DNA from: Colias croceus
Taxonomy: Eukaryota > Arthropoda > Insecta > Lepidoptera > Pieridae
Reading direction: 5' to 3'
Assembly (NCBI RefSeq): GCF_905220415.1
Contig: NC_059564.1
Location: 1,686,501 to 1,750,500 of the forward strand
Length of the DNA: 64,000 nt
Both the position numbers and the translations under genes were made by a program. Below are positions 10,892 through 22,350 of this stretch, piece by piece. The notes beneath the pieces are model-generated. The model saw nothing but the letters and a program-made list of their open reading frames with translations. It searched no databases and was not told the DNA's origin. The stretch's first letter is position 1; every line of letters begins with the position of its first letter.

Positions 10892-12198
10892 TTTGGAGAC
10901 GGGACCAAATGATTCTTTTAGTTGATTTTTTTATTTAAATTTTTGCCTATAAATATCATTGATTATCCTATTTAAAATACCAACAATCTACAAAAGCTAC
11001 AAATGCTTGACTCAGTTTGACCGACTTTCAACGAAAAGTTTTTATTCAAACTTTTTAACAACACATAATCTAGGATCGATGACAATTCAATAATTTCATG
11101 AGTTTATGCGTGTTTTTTTATCGATATGTCCATGTTCTGTTACAATTCCTGTTGCCAAGGGAAAAATGTCAATTTATTAAAAACGTATCAGTCAACACGG
11201 CAAGTTCACTTAAACAATTATCGACTACCATCTAACTGTGTGAACTGCTGCTTCACGAAAGTTGAGTTTGATTGTCGGCTTTTGGAGGTTAACCGTTAGT
11301 TAAGTTTAAACTGCGTTTGCGTAGTTTGTATAAAATATACCGGATATTTAGTGGAGTGACAGGTTAATATGATAATAATGCTTATATAGTGGGCTGTTAT
11401 ATATTATATCATAAGGATATAGCTAACGCTAGTCAAAGCACAGGATAATAACTAGTAGTTAGGTCAAATTTAGGATTAAATCCCGCCTAAACACTATTAT
11501 TTGAATATTGTTTCTATGCACAGATTATCACTTAACGTCAGGTGATCTTTCTCTTTGCTAACATAAAAAAATACTTAAAAATATAGTTTAAAAAATAAAA
11601 ATTCAATCGAATAACTAATCACATGTTCTTCTTCCAGTATTATTGCATACTAATGTCGTATAGTTATAGTAATTTATGATCCATTCTCTCGCAAATATTA
11701 AAATCTTTTGTTTAGGAAGTTACGTGTAGCAAGCCTGTACGGTAAAGATTATAAAATAGGACATACATCACATGTATGAGAACTTAAATGGCAAAGTAAT
11801 TTAGTCATATTATGGTAGTTTGGTTCCGCAGTGGGGAAAAATATTTTTATAGATTTATTAAATGTTACGAAATTACAGTGGGTACTTTGCCTTAAGAATT
11901 AATAAGAGAGAATTCTTGCTTCATTTTTTTCTTATAGTCTAGTAGGTTTGCAGTTGATCTTTGCAGTTTTCGGCTTTGACCATGCCCATAAGCATCATCA
12001 AGTATAGTTAACCTATATTATTATATCGTTGAGTATATTTATGTACCTACCTGTGGGTTCGTCGCTAATGCTATTTTTTGCCTCATTCATTCAACGATTC
12101 TGCACAATAAAATTTATTTAGTTTGGTAAAATTTAAATTATAAAATCGTAAGTTTAAATTTTTGTAGATAATCGATACTACTTGGTTAAATTATGTTC
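10892..12198. other. Intergenic sequence without recognised features
   Basis: It is AT-rich with no supported gene. Scattered short palindromes only. Confidence 0.4.
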
Positions 12199-12201
12199 TT
12201 A

Positions 12202-12626
12202 GGGGCTGTCCATTAATCACGTGAGGCTCGAAAGGAGAGGGAGGGGTCCATCAAAACATCACGAAATATCACAAGGGGGAGGGGGGGTCAAGTAATATAT
12301 AACGTGTATTTATTTTTCGACAAGCGCGCGATACTCTACGCATATCTTTCATTATTTTTGTCATTCAAAAACAAACTGCAATCTTTCTGTCTACCTCTGA
12401 ACGTTTATTATAGTAGTCTTTAATTTACTATAATAAAATTAGATGATACTTATACCAGTATTTTTTTTTATAAATAAAAAATTGATTCTTTACAGGTACG
12501 AAAAAATACACGTGATATAGGGGGGAGGGGGGAGGGGTAGTCTTAAACCTCACCACGTATCACCAAGGGGGAGGGGGGGGTTAAAAAAATTCCAAAAAAA
12601 ACATCACGTGATTAATGGATGGCCCC
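12202..12626. mobile_element. TIR element with TTA target duplication (Harbinger-like MITE)
   Basis: The ends are inverted: GGGGCTGTCCATTAATCACG at the left and CGTGATTAATGGATGGCCCC at the right. Both sides are flanked by TTA (12199-12201, 12627-12629). Subterminal G-rich tracts (AAGGGGGAGGGGGGG) occur on both halves. There is no transposase. A 3-bp TWA duplication is characteristic of PIF/Harbinger; the superfamily is inferred. Confidence 0.7.
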
Positions 12627-12847
12627 TTATACAAATAAAATACATCTGGCTTTACTTTAAACTAAAAGTGTGCAATCGCAGAGATTAAAGAATTCCTACA
12701 TGACTCCTTCTGACGTTGTCGGTTAAAAAATAGCACATTTAAACACGACAATTTGTAACGGTAACCAACATGACATCCGTATTAGCTGGTGATAATTGTA
12801 ACAGCACGTTTGCTTGCTTTTGTCGTAACAAATCCTACTTGATATGG

Positions 12848-13003
12848 AGCATGATAAAAAAGCAACTACGGAGTTTCTTGCCGGTTCTTCTCCATAGATA
12901 CTGCTTTCCGAATCGGTGGTTAATGTTAAAAATATGTTATGACGACAAAAGTGCTTCTAGAAGAAGTCTAATTGAATAAATAAATTTGTGTTTGAGTTTG
13001 AAA
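12848..13003 (+). mobile_element. LINE 3'-end fragment, same family as 36960-40671
   Basis: It shares GGAGTTTCTTGCCG.TTCTTCT, CTGCTTTCCGAATCGGTGG, the GTCTAATTGAATAAAT stretch and the GTTTGAGTTTGAA tail with the 3' UTR of the longer element at 40508-40671. This is a very short, 5'-truncated insertion. Confidence 0.75.
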
Positions 13004-13531
13004 CTAGTTTTGTTATAATATAATATACTTATTAAACCTTTTGTATGTCCTGTTATAAGTCGCCTATTTGTATTTAGTTACTGCTTCATAAAAAGCTTGT
13101 ATTAGCTTCAACTGTATGTTTGTCACCGACTCCTAGACTTGATTTTGAGCCATTTTAAACGGACAGATTTAGTTTAAACTTTGTACAATTATCAAGATCG
13201 GTGCCAATACAAAAATTTCATGAATGCTTTTAATTTTTTTAATTCTATTTGTGATTGTTGATTTACTTTTTTCGGATTACAATGGGATTACCTAATACCT
13301 TAGGGATTACAGGCAAAATTGTGTGTGTTGTTCTTATTTTAATTGATGTTCTGTGCGTGTAAATATATTGTGTATAAAGAAGTTGTGTCTGCAATATTTT
13401 TAGGACAAGTAAATTTGTTTAATTTTAAGTGATTTGTTATTCTAGTAAAACTTTAATCTTTATCCTTAAATAAAACCACTGAAAGAAACTACTTATAATT
13501 TAGAAAATAAAATTAAGTGATGTTTTCAGAT

Positions 13532-13587
13532 AATTGCTCTACAGAAAATTGTAACTAGTTATCATTACAATTTTCTGTAGAGCAATT
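13532..13587. repeat. Perfect 23-bp inverted repeat (hairpin)
   Basis: The arms 13532-13554 and 13565-13587 are exact reverse complements, separated by a 10-nt loop. The flanks do not continue the match. It might be a minimal foldback element. Confidence 0.8.
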
Positions 13588-13787
13588 TTGCTATGTTTAT
13601 CGTACAAAATATTTTAACTGTGTCAATTTAATATTAAATATTATTGTTAATCTGTGTAATTATAAAACAGGATTTGGAATCGCCAATAATCTGTTAATGA
13701 AGAGAGCTATCCGTCGACAGTATTGCATTTAAACACTGTCATGGAGTTGCTCTCTTTATGAACGGATGCTGGTTCATCATGGATTAA

Positions 13788-13840
13788 GAAGCTTCGAGAA
13801 GGTTCCAGAAGCTTCGAGAATTTTCTAGAAAATTCAAGAA
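13788..13840. promoter_or_regulatory. Perfect 11-unit heat-shock element array
   Basis: Starting with GAA at 13788, the sequence repeats the 10-bp pattern nnTTCnnGAA five times without a miss, giving eleven alternating GAA/TTC modules each spaced by two bases. This is the consensus binding site for trimeric HSF; three units normally suffice. No heat-shock gene is visible beside it, and it may sit inside a dispersed element. Confidence 0.7.
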
Positions 13841-14081
13841 TATATGGAGAATGAAGATCGTCGTATTTATTGACGTTTATGAAGATGCGTTGTAAGGAAG
13901 TGTATTGTTTCTATATGTGATATGATTGTGATATATTTCGTTACCTATGTTCCAATTATGTTTTTTTTATTATATAAGCATTTGTTTTATTATGTAAAAC
14001 TGTGAGTTTTTTTTAATTCATTATTAACTGCTAGACTGTGGTATATTATCATTGGTTGTGTGGTCTTACACATACCGTGTG

Positions 14082-14253
14082 TAAGAGCTAGCGCGCAAGA
14101 GCAACTTTTGTCTCCGCAACTTTTTTGTCTCTCCCATCAAATCTATAGGAAGTTGCGTCGCTACGTGCGCGCACTTTCTTACTAGCCCATGGAGTTGATG
14201 GGAGAGACAAAATAGTTGCGGAGACAAAAGTTGCTCTTGCGCGCTAGCTCTTA
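14082..14253. mobile_element. Foldback TIR element
   Basis: The ends are TAAGAGCTAGCGCGCAAGAG and its reverse complement. Arms of about 57 bp include CAACTTTTGTCTCCGCAAC and TTGTCTCTCCCATCAA, around a spacer with GCGTCGCTACGTGCGCGCAC. A shorter relative is at 44168-44260. There is no coding capacity. Confidence 0.75.
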
Positions 14254-14594
14254 GTCTTTAAGACTTTAAAACATTAGTATGTTACGTATCAGACGAAGTC
14301 TGGTGGTATATTTTAGGTGGTAATAAAACACTTGTATCAAGCTAGCTCCTAAGTTGTTGTTTATGTCACGATAAACATACTGATTACGTTTTTCATTACA
14401 GATCCTGATAAATATTACCTATTTTTTGGCAAATCATCAATCGATCATTCAAAAACAATATGGTTAATATTATAATGAACCCACCGCACCCTTTGACGTA
14501 ATCTGATAAACTAATAACTACTTTTTCTAAATACAGGAGTTAACTGTAAGGCAATAATTAGTTACTTGCTCTAATCTATGTCTTTATAGTTCTA

Positions 14595-14640
14595 CGTCGT
14601 AATTTTTCATTGATGGTCAAATGACCATCAATTACGACGG
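14595..14640. repeat. Short inverted repeat
   Basis: CGTCGTAATT...ATTGATGGTCA faces TGACCATCAATTACGACG across two bases, with a small bulge in the left arm. It could form a stable hairpin; no function is apparent. Confidence 0.55.
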
Positions 14641-15306
14641 GTAAAATTACCTGATGGCTGATAGCTAAGCTAATCATAGCGAATCAGGAAGATGTGGAAA
14701 TATAAATCAAAATCTATTAAAATCTTAAAAAACTTGAATGTTTTTAAGGTATTTCATATCAGTCATGTCAGTTAATCATACTGCAATGTTTTTGTTATCT
14801 TGTTATCAAATATTAGCTTTCATCTAGCAATCTGAATATCAAACAGCAAATATAGTATTAAATGTAATTAATATAGAGTTAATAATAGTTTTATGATATA
14901 ATGCTCTATTTAATATATATTTAATAATATATATTTAATAACTTATTTTTCTAAAAAATATGGTTATTAATTTGTTGTGGTTTTTTTTTTTAATAAATAG
15001 AGGTGTTTAGAACTTTAGAAGTAGTCTAAGTAAATCTATGTTAGAAAAAGTATTATAAGATCATGTCTCTGCATTTTATTACCTACATTAAAATTTTGCA
15101 ATTACCATGGATTGACAATTTTTTTATAAAAAAAAATGCAAACCTAAACTCTATGTGAATTATCTTTTTGTTTGAAATATAATTTTTCTTTACTATATGC
15201 ACATAATACTTCCGAAAACGTCAACTACAACCAAAAAGTGTAGTAAAGTGTGTAAAAGTGTAAACCTTGAAAATGTTACTCTAGTTCTAGCACAGAAATA
15301 GTCCTA

Positions 15307-15520
15307 TCCTACTAATAACACTAATGTTATAAATGCGAAGGTTTGTGAGGATGAATGTATGTGCTTATATGTATGTTTGTTACTCTTTCACGCAAATACT
15401 ACTGAACCGATTACAATGAAATTTAGCACACATATAGAGGGTAACTTGGACTAACACATAGGATAGTTTTTATCCCGGAAATCCCACGGAACGGGAATTA
15501 TGCGGGGTTTTTCTTTTATA
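15307..15520 (+). repeat. CTAG-family dispersed repeat ('TTTCACGCAAATACTACTGAA' type)
   Basis: Contains ACTAATGTTATAAATGCGAAG, GTTACTCTTTCACGCAAATA, CACACATATAGAGGGTAACT and TATCCCGGAAATCCCACGG. The same order recurs at 18180, 26738, 33920 (reverse) and 60255. It is truncated at its 3' end here. Confidence 0.6.
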
Positions 15521-15524
15521 GGTT

Positions 15525-16560
15525 CTAGTGATCAAAAATAAAACATCTAAAGAGGAGCAGCTAGCAACACCAAATTATGAAACATCCGAAAATCTCGTAA
15601 AATTAATTTATCATTTTATCACACATCATATATGCATAGGTGTCATCTTCATTACCCAACAATGTAAACAAGTGCACTGCCTTATCGTTGATAAGAGATG
15701 TGATAAGGAACGGAAAATTAGGTTGGTTTTACCAAGCTTCAAACTATGTTTCAATTTGGATGCAATGAAGAAAGGTTTTAAGGAATATGGAATATTTAAG
15801 AGAATAGAGTTTAAACATGTTTATTGAAATAGTGTTTTTGTATATTTGAAATGCATACATGCATACATATGCGAATATTAGGTATACTTTTTTATAGTTT
15901 GTCAAATGCATTGGCTGTAAAAATTTTTAGCTTTAGTGTACCTACTACAAATTTCAACAGTATTATATTATCTTTTGTCTCAACTATGAGTGTCATTGGA
16001 TACAGTATAAACTATAATAGATTTTAAGTATTTTATTATGAATAAAATTTATGTGTAGGTAGTTAGGTAGGTATGTACGATTTTTATGTACCTTAGTAGA
16101 TACATTATTTTTAAAGGAATAAATGTAGTTAAAATAAGTTCCTACATTTTTAACCCTCGGTTAATAATTCTACACAACTCTACACGATGCATATTAAGTA
16201 TATGGAATTATATAATATTTATTTTTGTTGTTTTATTTGTTTAAGTTCCTTTCCTATCCTTTTTTTGTTACAAAAAAAAAAAATTCTACCATAAGAAATC
16301 TACATTTTTACCGAGTAACATTTTTTTTTATTTAGTTATATAGCATTCAAATGCTTTATAAATGAATGTCAGCTCCAGGCGAAAGAGGGGTTCGAATCCC
16401 ACCTTGTGAACGAATTTTTTTCTATGTAAAAATATAAAAAATAGCCTATTTTGTGTCCTGAGTTATACCGGGGGTTAAAACAAGCATAAGAGGCCATTTA
16501 ATAAAAACGTTTCATTCGACATTTCCTTTATAAACAAAGGATATAGTGAATAATCAAACA
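15525..16560. other. Intergenic sequence
   Basis: A 99-codon open frame (15528-15827) follows the repeat but has no recognisable domain and no intron or promoter context. A Pol III B-box-like GGTTCGAATCCCACC at 16389 probably marks a SINE scrap. Otherwise the sequence is AT-rich and empty. Confidence 0.4.
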
Positions 16561-16612
16561 TCGATAATCGGATAATAATTGATAACTTATCAATAGATTT
16601 AATGAAATCAGT
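16561..16612 (+). promoter_or_regulatory. GATA-motif cluster and initiator upstream of the thyroglobulin-repeat gene
   Basis: GATA cores at 16563, 16571 and 16581 and an inverted TATC at 16588 lie within 30 bp. An arthropod-type initiator TCAGT (16608-16612) lies 23 bp before the ATG. Insect GATA factors drive gut, fat-body and haemocyte genes; promoter function is inferred from position. Confidence 0.45.
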
Positions 16613-16634
16613 GTCTTTTAATTATTTGCCAAAG

Positions 16635-19600
16635 ATGGCCGCCCTGGTTTTGTTTTTGTGTTTTTTTACAAGTTTTGTGGTTGTTTCTAGTGATGTGGTG
16701 TGTGAAAATGGATTTTGTAGAGTGGGTATTTATTTTTAGATATATTTAATTATCACAATTAGGTCTAAATTACACAATAAATACACATTAGATGTAAATC
16801 AGTGAATAAGTAATGAATTTCTGTACATTAGTCATATTTGAAAATGTTATGTAGATAATAATACACAAGGTTTTATTTTTAACTAGCGGTCCGCCCCGGC
16901 TTCGCCCGTGGTACATATTAACGTTTTCTCTACATAAGAACCATCCTCGTACTTCAAGGAATATAATAAAAAAAGAATTATCGAAATCGGTTCAGCCGTT
17001 CTCGAGTTATGGAATTACAACGAAAAGTGGCATTGATTTTTATATATTAGAAGAAAGAAGATGGTGATGAATATGAAAAAGTGACAAAACTGCTTTTACC
17101 CGTATGAGATATAGGCATCTATCCTGGATAGTCTTATGGACCTAATAGATATTAGCTAAAATACTTACAATGAATATTGTTTTTTCCGCAAATTATGGGG
17201 TTATCCCTTGTTTATCCCAAATGATATGCTGTAATTATTTATCCTGAATAGTATTATCGACGTAATAGATATTAGCTGAATTAAACGAATATGCTGTAAT
17301 TAAAACAATCTGAGATGAACCAGCAGATTTTGTATTGGAAATATATGTAAATACAAATACTGGAATAGAATATTATGATTTATCTGTGTTATGGACGTCG
17401 TAATTCCTACAACCAACCTCGGGTAGGTTGGTAAGGACAACTGTTGCTCTTCTAAAATTTTACATTCTAAATGGTAGATAATAATCTAGCTAGCTAATAA
17501 CATTAACATTAAAGACTAGAAAAAATTTAATCACGAGGCGGGCACGTAATCCTGACGATACGCATCAACAATAATTGTTTGACTATGACACTAATGCGCA
17601 TGACAATACGCGTGCGTATGGTCGGTCTAGCTATGAAAGGTTTTATGAATTTCCATACATATGACAAGCGCGACTGACGTACGCACTGACGGTCGGTCAA
17701 GCTCGGATACCAGCCTAATTCTATTCTTTAACTTTAAAATAAACTTAAATTTATAGAGCATTGAATGCTATAAAACTAAATCAAATGTCCTATTTCCAGA
17801 CGCATCTACTAGACGCCAAAAACCGGTGTGCGTCCACCGCGCCCGACTGCCGGTACAATAATGCGACACATTCCGGTCTCAATCTACCCTCACCTAGTTT
17901 GTGTAACTGCTGTGAATATTGTTTACCGCTTTATCGTGAGTATTCACGTATGTTATAATTTAGCATACAAAAAATATATTGGCCAATATATAAGCTTTAC
18001 CAATCTGCAACCAGCAAGTAGTTTGCATGTCACTCATTTAAAACGTCGACCTACCCTTTGCCACACACAAACATCTGATCGTGATACATTTTTACAATAA
18101 GATCACGTCTTGTAATATCAATTTTTTTTTTTAATATTACCTACTATTGTTCCATTTATTTTGTACAATAGTGTTGTAAATCCTACTTATATTATAAATG
18201 CAAGATATTGTATGTTTGTTTGTTTCTTACTCCTTAACGCAAAAACTGTAGAATCGATTTTCATGAAATTTGGCACACACATAGATGGTAACTTGGATTA
18301 ATACATAGACCGTTAGTTTTTATCCTAAAAATTCTACGTGAACGAGAACTATGCTGCTTTCCTTTGAATATATGGGCGAAGCTGCGGGCGAAAAGTACTT
18401 AGATAAATACCTACCTTCATATTTCAGAACAGAACCAAGACTGTAGTATTGGCGGTCCTGGCGACGGTATCACCATTGGTAGATGCGGGCATGGGCTCAT
18501 GTGTGATGAAGAGACGAGGAAGTGTGTTAGAAGTGGGTATTTATTGATATATAACGATTAATTACATAAAAAGAGCGTTTGTGCCGAATACACGTGTTAG
18601 AAGTGAAACTTCTTTGGCAAGCTTCAAAGATAGCAAAATCGTCACCTTGTACTCCATGACGTGACGGTATTGTAACTATTTAGTACCTAGGTAATCTGTG
18701 GCAAAAGGCAGTTAACTAATGTCTTTAATGATGCTGTAAAATGATTACTTATATTTTGAAAAATAATATGGAGGTATAAGGCAATAATCTATCTAAGTTT
18801 ACCTCATACTTACCTACTTCTGTAACTATGCCTAAACATTACAAATCGATTGTGTTAAGCATACGTAAAAATGAATATTTAAACTTTAAAGTATAAAATA
18901 TTGCTTTATTTTCTTTTGAAATAGTCAAGTGCCATAGACGAAAGAAATTATTTACAAAAATATACCTCAACTACCGTATAAACTTACCTTTTTATAAATT
19001 AAAAGTGCCTACCCAAGTGCCTACCCTATTGGAATTATTACACTAAAAACACCTTAATGTTTACAAAAATACAACAATTAATTTAACTTTTAGTGAAAAC
19101 AAAATGCCACGACTTACAAGACGATTACGATGAAAGATTTTCCCGCGGCGAAGTGGGTGCGTTTGAAAAACGGCCTTATTGCGACGAGAAAGGGAAGTTC
19201 GCGGCGTTCCACTGCGTGCCCACGCAATCGTGAGTGATGTTCTTGTGAAAAATCGGAAATCGATTATTCATATGAGAAAATAAAAATGTGGACACCTCTT
19301 ATTAATTAGTAATTTGTACTGTCTATTCTTTGAATGAGTATATTTTTTATTTTATTGAAACATACGTTAGTTACATATTTTTTCAATTGATGATGAAAAA
19401 TTTTTTTAAGCAGTAGAAATCTAATCAACTTTTAAATTTAAATCGCTTTCGTTTCAACTTTCAATAAGCAATAACATGATGGTGTTACTTTTACCTTATA
19501 CATGATATTAATAGTGAATTAATTAAGAAACTGACATGATGCTAAGTTAAAGATTATTGTGCTAAAATACATATTTAAATTGATTCATTACTTTATTTAC

Positions 19601-21386
19601 AGGTGTTTTTGTCAGTCTGAAGATGGTGAACGTTTGTTTGGCGAAGTTTTGTATACCGGTCCTTTACAGAATATGCCTTGCGGTAAGAATATAAATTATT
19701 ATAATACAAATTTAATGTATGGGAAAGCTAGGAGACGGTCATATAGTAATAAGTATATTATAAAAATATGTAGACATTTTATCTATAATGGTTTACAGGT
19801 TGTTCCCGTTTCCATGAAAAAATAAAGAAGATAATTGACAGGAAAGTACAATTTCCTGTAGCTGGACCCAAATGTACATCGGATGGGAATTTCAACCCTG
19901 TGCAATGTGTGGGTAGATCATGTTTTTGCGTGAACAGAATAACTGGAGAAAGAGTGGGAAGCAATAGCATAGATTTAGATGAACAAAAGATATCAGACTT
20001 AAGCTGTTGTAAGTTTACTATACTTCATTTAAACGATAGAAGCGCATTATATTAAACCGTATGGACTTTCATTCGACTAAATTAAACTTATCCTTTGTAC
20101 TTTCTAGGGTCTCTTTAGGTTATATTTGTATCAAATTTCATTTAAATCGGGTCTGTGGTTCAAGTGTGAAGATCGAGGAAGACCGAGATTGACAGAGTTA
20201 CTTTCACATTTAAATTATTATATTATTAGTAAAGATTAAGGAGTTTCAAATCCGAAACGAAAAAAAGTGATTGCTTACATACAACTAGCTAAAAAAATAA
20301 CATCAGCTATTTACCTAATTATTATTTCATAGATAACGAGGATCTGGATTTGTTCCCTGAACTATTTGAGGGTGAACCACCATACAATTACACGACTCCA
20401 TGCTTCATGAATATTGAGAACAAAAAGAAAATAATCAAAGAAAGCGAAGAAGCTGGATTTATTATGGATTACTTTAACACGTTTGATGACATGGAGTGTC
20501 TGCCTGATGGTACTTCTAGTCGTGTTGGTCGGACGGCAAATGGCAGGTAAGGAAATACATAATATTATAACCAATATTTTAGGGATGTGTAGTAAAATTG
20601 ATGATATTGCCTCGTTTTATTTCTTGAGCTATTTAAGCTCCTCCGTAATTTGTTGTCTTAATTGTTAAAAATACAAAAATCAAGTTTGATTGGATACTTT
20701 AAAAATATATTATGTCAGATTAACTAAATATACATTTCTTGTTTCAGTAAAATATGCATGAACGAACGATCAGTTAGAATTGGAGATTACGAAGCGCACC
20801 CCGATACTCCGGAATATAAGTCTATGGATTGCAGTGAGTACAATTTTTATTATTATTTGGTGGAAGAAATTTGAGATGGTAACACTATAATTTACTTTTT
20901 GACTTGTTTGGTTGGTTGTTAGCTAATTTTAACATTAATTATTGAGATGCTACTATGCAGTAAAAAATATAATATGACTGTTATTATTTTATATTTTAAT
21001 TTAATCTTACTTATGAAAAGGTAATTGTGAAATGTGAACAGGCTTAAAAAAAACTATCAATTACATTGAGAGTACATCGTGAAAGTAAATAATCTAGAAA
21101 AATGTTTTCCAGCTGTCTGTTTCCTTATAAATAATGAATCTAAGAATGGAATTAATATAATTGATAATAATAAGTTTTTCATTTGTTTACAGAGTGTGCA
21201 TTAACGTCATTATTGATGAGCTCACAAGCGTCACGGCCGGTGTGTTGTAAAAACGGCAACTTCAGACCGATTCAATGCTATCGCGGTGTGTGTCGTTGTG
21301 TGGACTCTGATGGTCGACAAGTGGGGAAAGAACAGCAGAATGTGCGGAGTTTGCCATGTTTCACACAAGACTGGCAACATTGTTGA
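16635..21386 (+). CDS. Secreted IGFBP-like / thyroglobulin type-1 repeat protein (equistatin-like)
   Basis: Nine coding exons join in phase to 415 aa: 16635-16721, 17800-17935, 18428-18532, 19094-19229, 19603-19682, 19799-20008, 20333-20546, 20748-20833, 21193-21386. All have GT/AG borders. Residues 1-19 form a hydrophobic signal peptide. Residues about 23-110 are cysteine-rich with CNCCEYC and CGHGLMC, like the N-terminal IGFBP fold. Four thyroglobulin type-1 repeats follow (about 110-180, 182-251, 265-351, 352-415), recognised by P.C....GkF...QC and CFC/CRC. The third has lost its CxC and most cysteines. In animals such repeats inhibit papain-like cysteine or aspartic proteases (equistatin, p41 Ii), so an extracellular protease inhibitor is likely but unproven. 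The poly(A) signal AATAAA overlaps the stop codon. Exon 1's donor GTGGGT is the least certain junction. Confidence 0.85.
16883..17049 (+). repeat. CTAG-end repeat ('CTAGCGGTCCGCCCCGGCTT' family) in intron 1
   Basis: It starts ACTAGCGGTCCGCCCCGGCTT and contains CATCCTCGTACTTCAAGGAA and ATCGGTTCAGCCGTTCTCGAG. Close copies lie at 35344, 60841 and 63691 (start only). Confidence 0.6.
18180..18396 (+). repeat. CTAG-family dispersed repeat in intron 2
   Basis: Same family as 15307-15520: TTATATTATAAATGCAAG, TTACTCCTTAACGCAAAAACT, CACACACATAGATGGTAAC, then GGCGAAGCTGCGGGCGAAAAG. It lies just upstream of the exon at 18428. Confidence 0.55.
18563..18690. repeat. Dispersed 'AAAGAGCG...GAAGTGAAACTTC' repeat
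   Basis: AAAAAGAGCGTTTGTGCCGAA, AGAAGTGAAACTTCTTTGGC and TGACGTGACGGT recur in the same order at 25558-25690 and 55008-55110. The central GAAGTGAAACTTC is nearly palindromic. Class unknown. Confidence 0.55.
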
Positions 21387-21391
21387 ATAAA
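21386..21391 (+). terminator. Poly(A) signal overlapping the stop codon
   Basis: AATAAA begins on the last base of TGA (21384-21386) of the thyroglobulin-repeat gene, implying a very short 3' UTR unless a later signal is used. Confidence 0.5.
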
Positions 21392-21399
21392 TTTTATAA

Positions 21400-22350
21400 A
21401 GTTTATATTTGTTGTTTTATTTTAAAATGGATGTAGAATGTGTAGCAATGGATGTAGGTATTAAATCAAATAAAAAAATAGTCAACAGCCTTTAATAATG
21501 ACATTATAAACTCTTTTTTATCTAACGCCTTCTCATGAATATGTATTTTACTAAAGTTAACATAAAATATAAAATTCAATACACAAAGCGATAATATTAT
21601 TAAAGAATAGATCATATTATGTACAGTTTGTACAAACTTAAGCTCAAACATTTATTTATTCGACTATACTAATACTAAGTTGTTAACAAATATGGATATT
21701 TTTTTATTTCCCTTTCTTTATCAATTTACAATCATACGTACCTTTTTTAATATTTTAATTATAGAAAGGACCCTTCACTGTAACACTGTTATCATTAGTC
21801 TTCAATACCAACAATTTTGTCATATAATACCATTTTAACAAATCCAGATATATATTTTAAGTAAATGTAACTGGTAAAAATATATCTCTATTTTATAAAG
21901 GCTACAAACAATTTTGCTTTCACATTGTTTAACTTATGATCACAAAATCGGTTCTGTAAGCGATTTTTTAGCACGCAGGCAGCACTAGTTTGACTGCACT
22001 GTCATACGTCAATACGTCAAAACTTTTTGATAGTTCGTGACAGGGAAGTGTCACCTTTCAATCGCGTCGTATTTGTTTCGGCTTTCGCTCTTCGTACCTA
22101 TTGTTATAATCTGAATTTTTATTATTCTTACAAGAAAAGTGTTTCCAATACAGAGCTGACTCTATCAATCGCTAATATACCTGAAATGTTATACCAGTGG
22201 TTCTCGAACAATTTTAGGTTATAACTATCGTAAAATATTTCGCGTACCCGTATGTGAAAATAAAAGTAACTTTTAAAGTTTTTATCGTGAAAGTACAAAA
22301 CAGTGTTTGTGGTTGCTTGGTTCTCTGGTCTACTCGAAGAGGAATAAAAG
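21400..22350. other. Intergenic region / Lunapark 5' region
   Basis: AT-rich up to about 21960, then less so. 22010-22100 (GTGACAGGGAAGTGTCACC, an imperfect palindrome; CGCGTCGTATTTG) may be the Lunapark promoter or 5' UTR. No other gene is seen. Confidence 0.4.

Noticed and set aside
15528..15827. 99-codon open frame
   Set aside because: No domain, promoter or splice context; it follows a dispersed repeat and has AT-driven composition.
16380..16410. tRNA-like B box GGTTCGAATCCCACC
   Set aside because: No matching acceptor stem or A box at proper spacing; more likely SINE debris.
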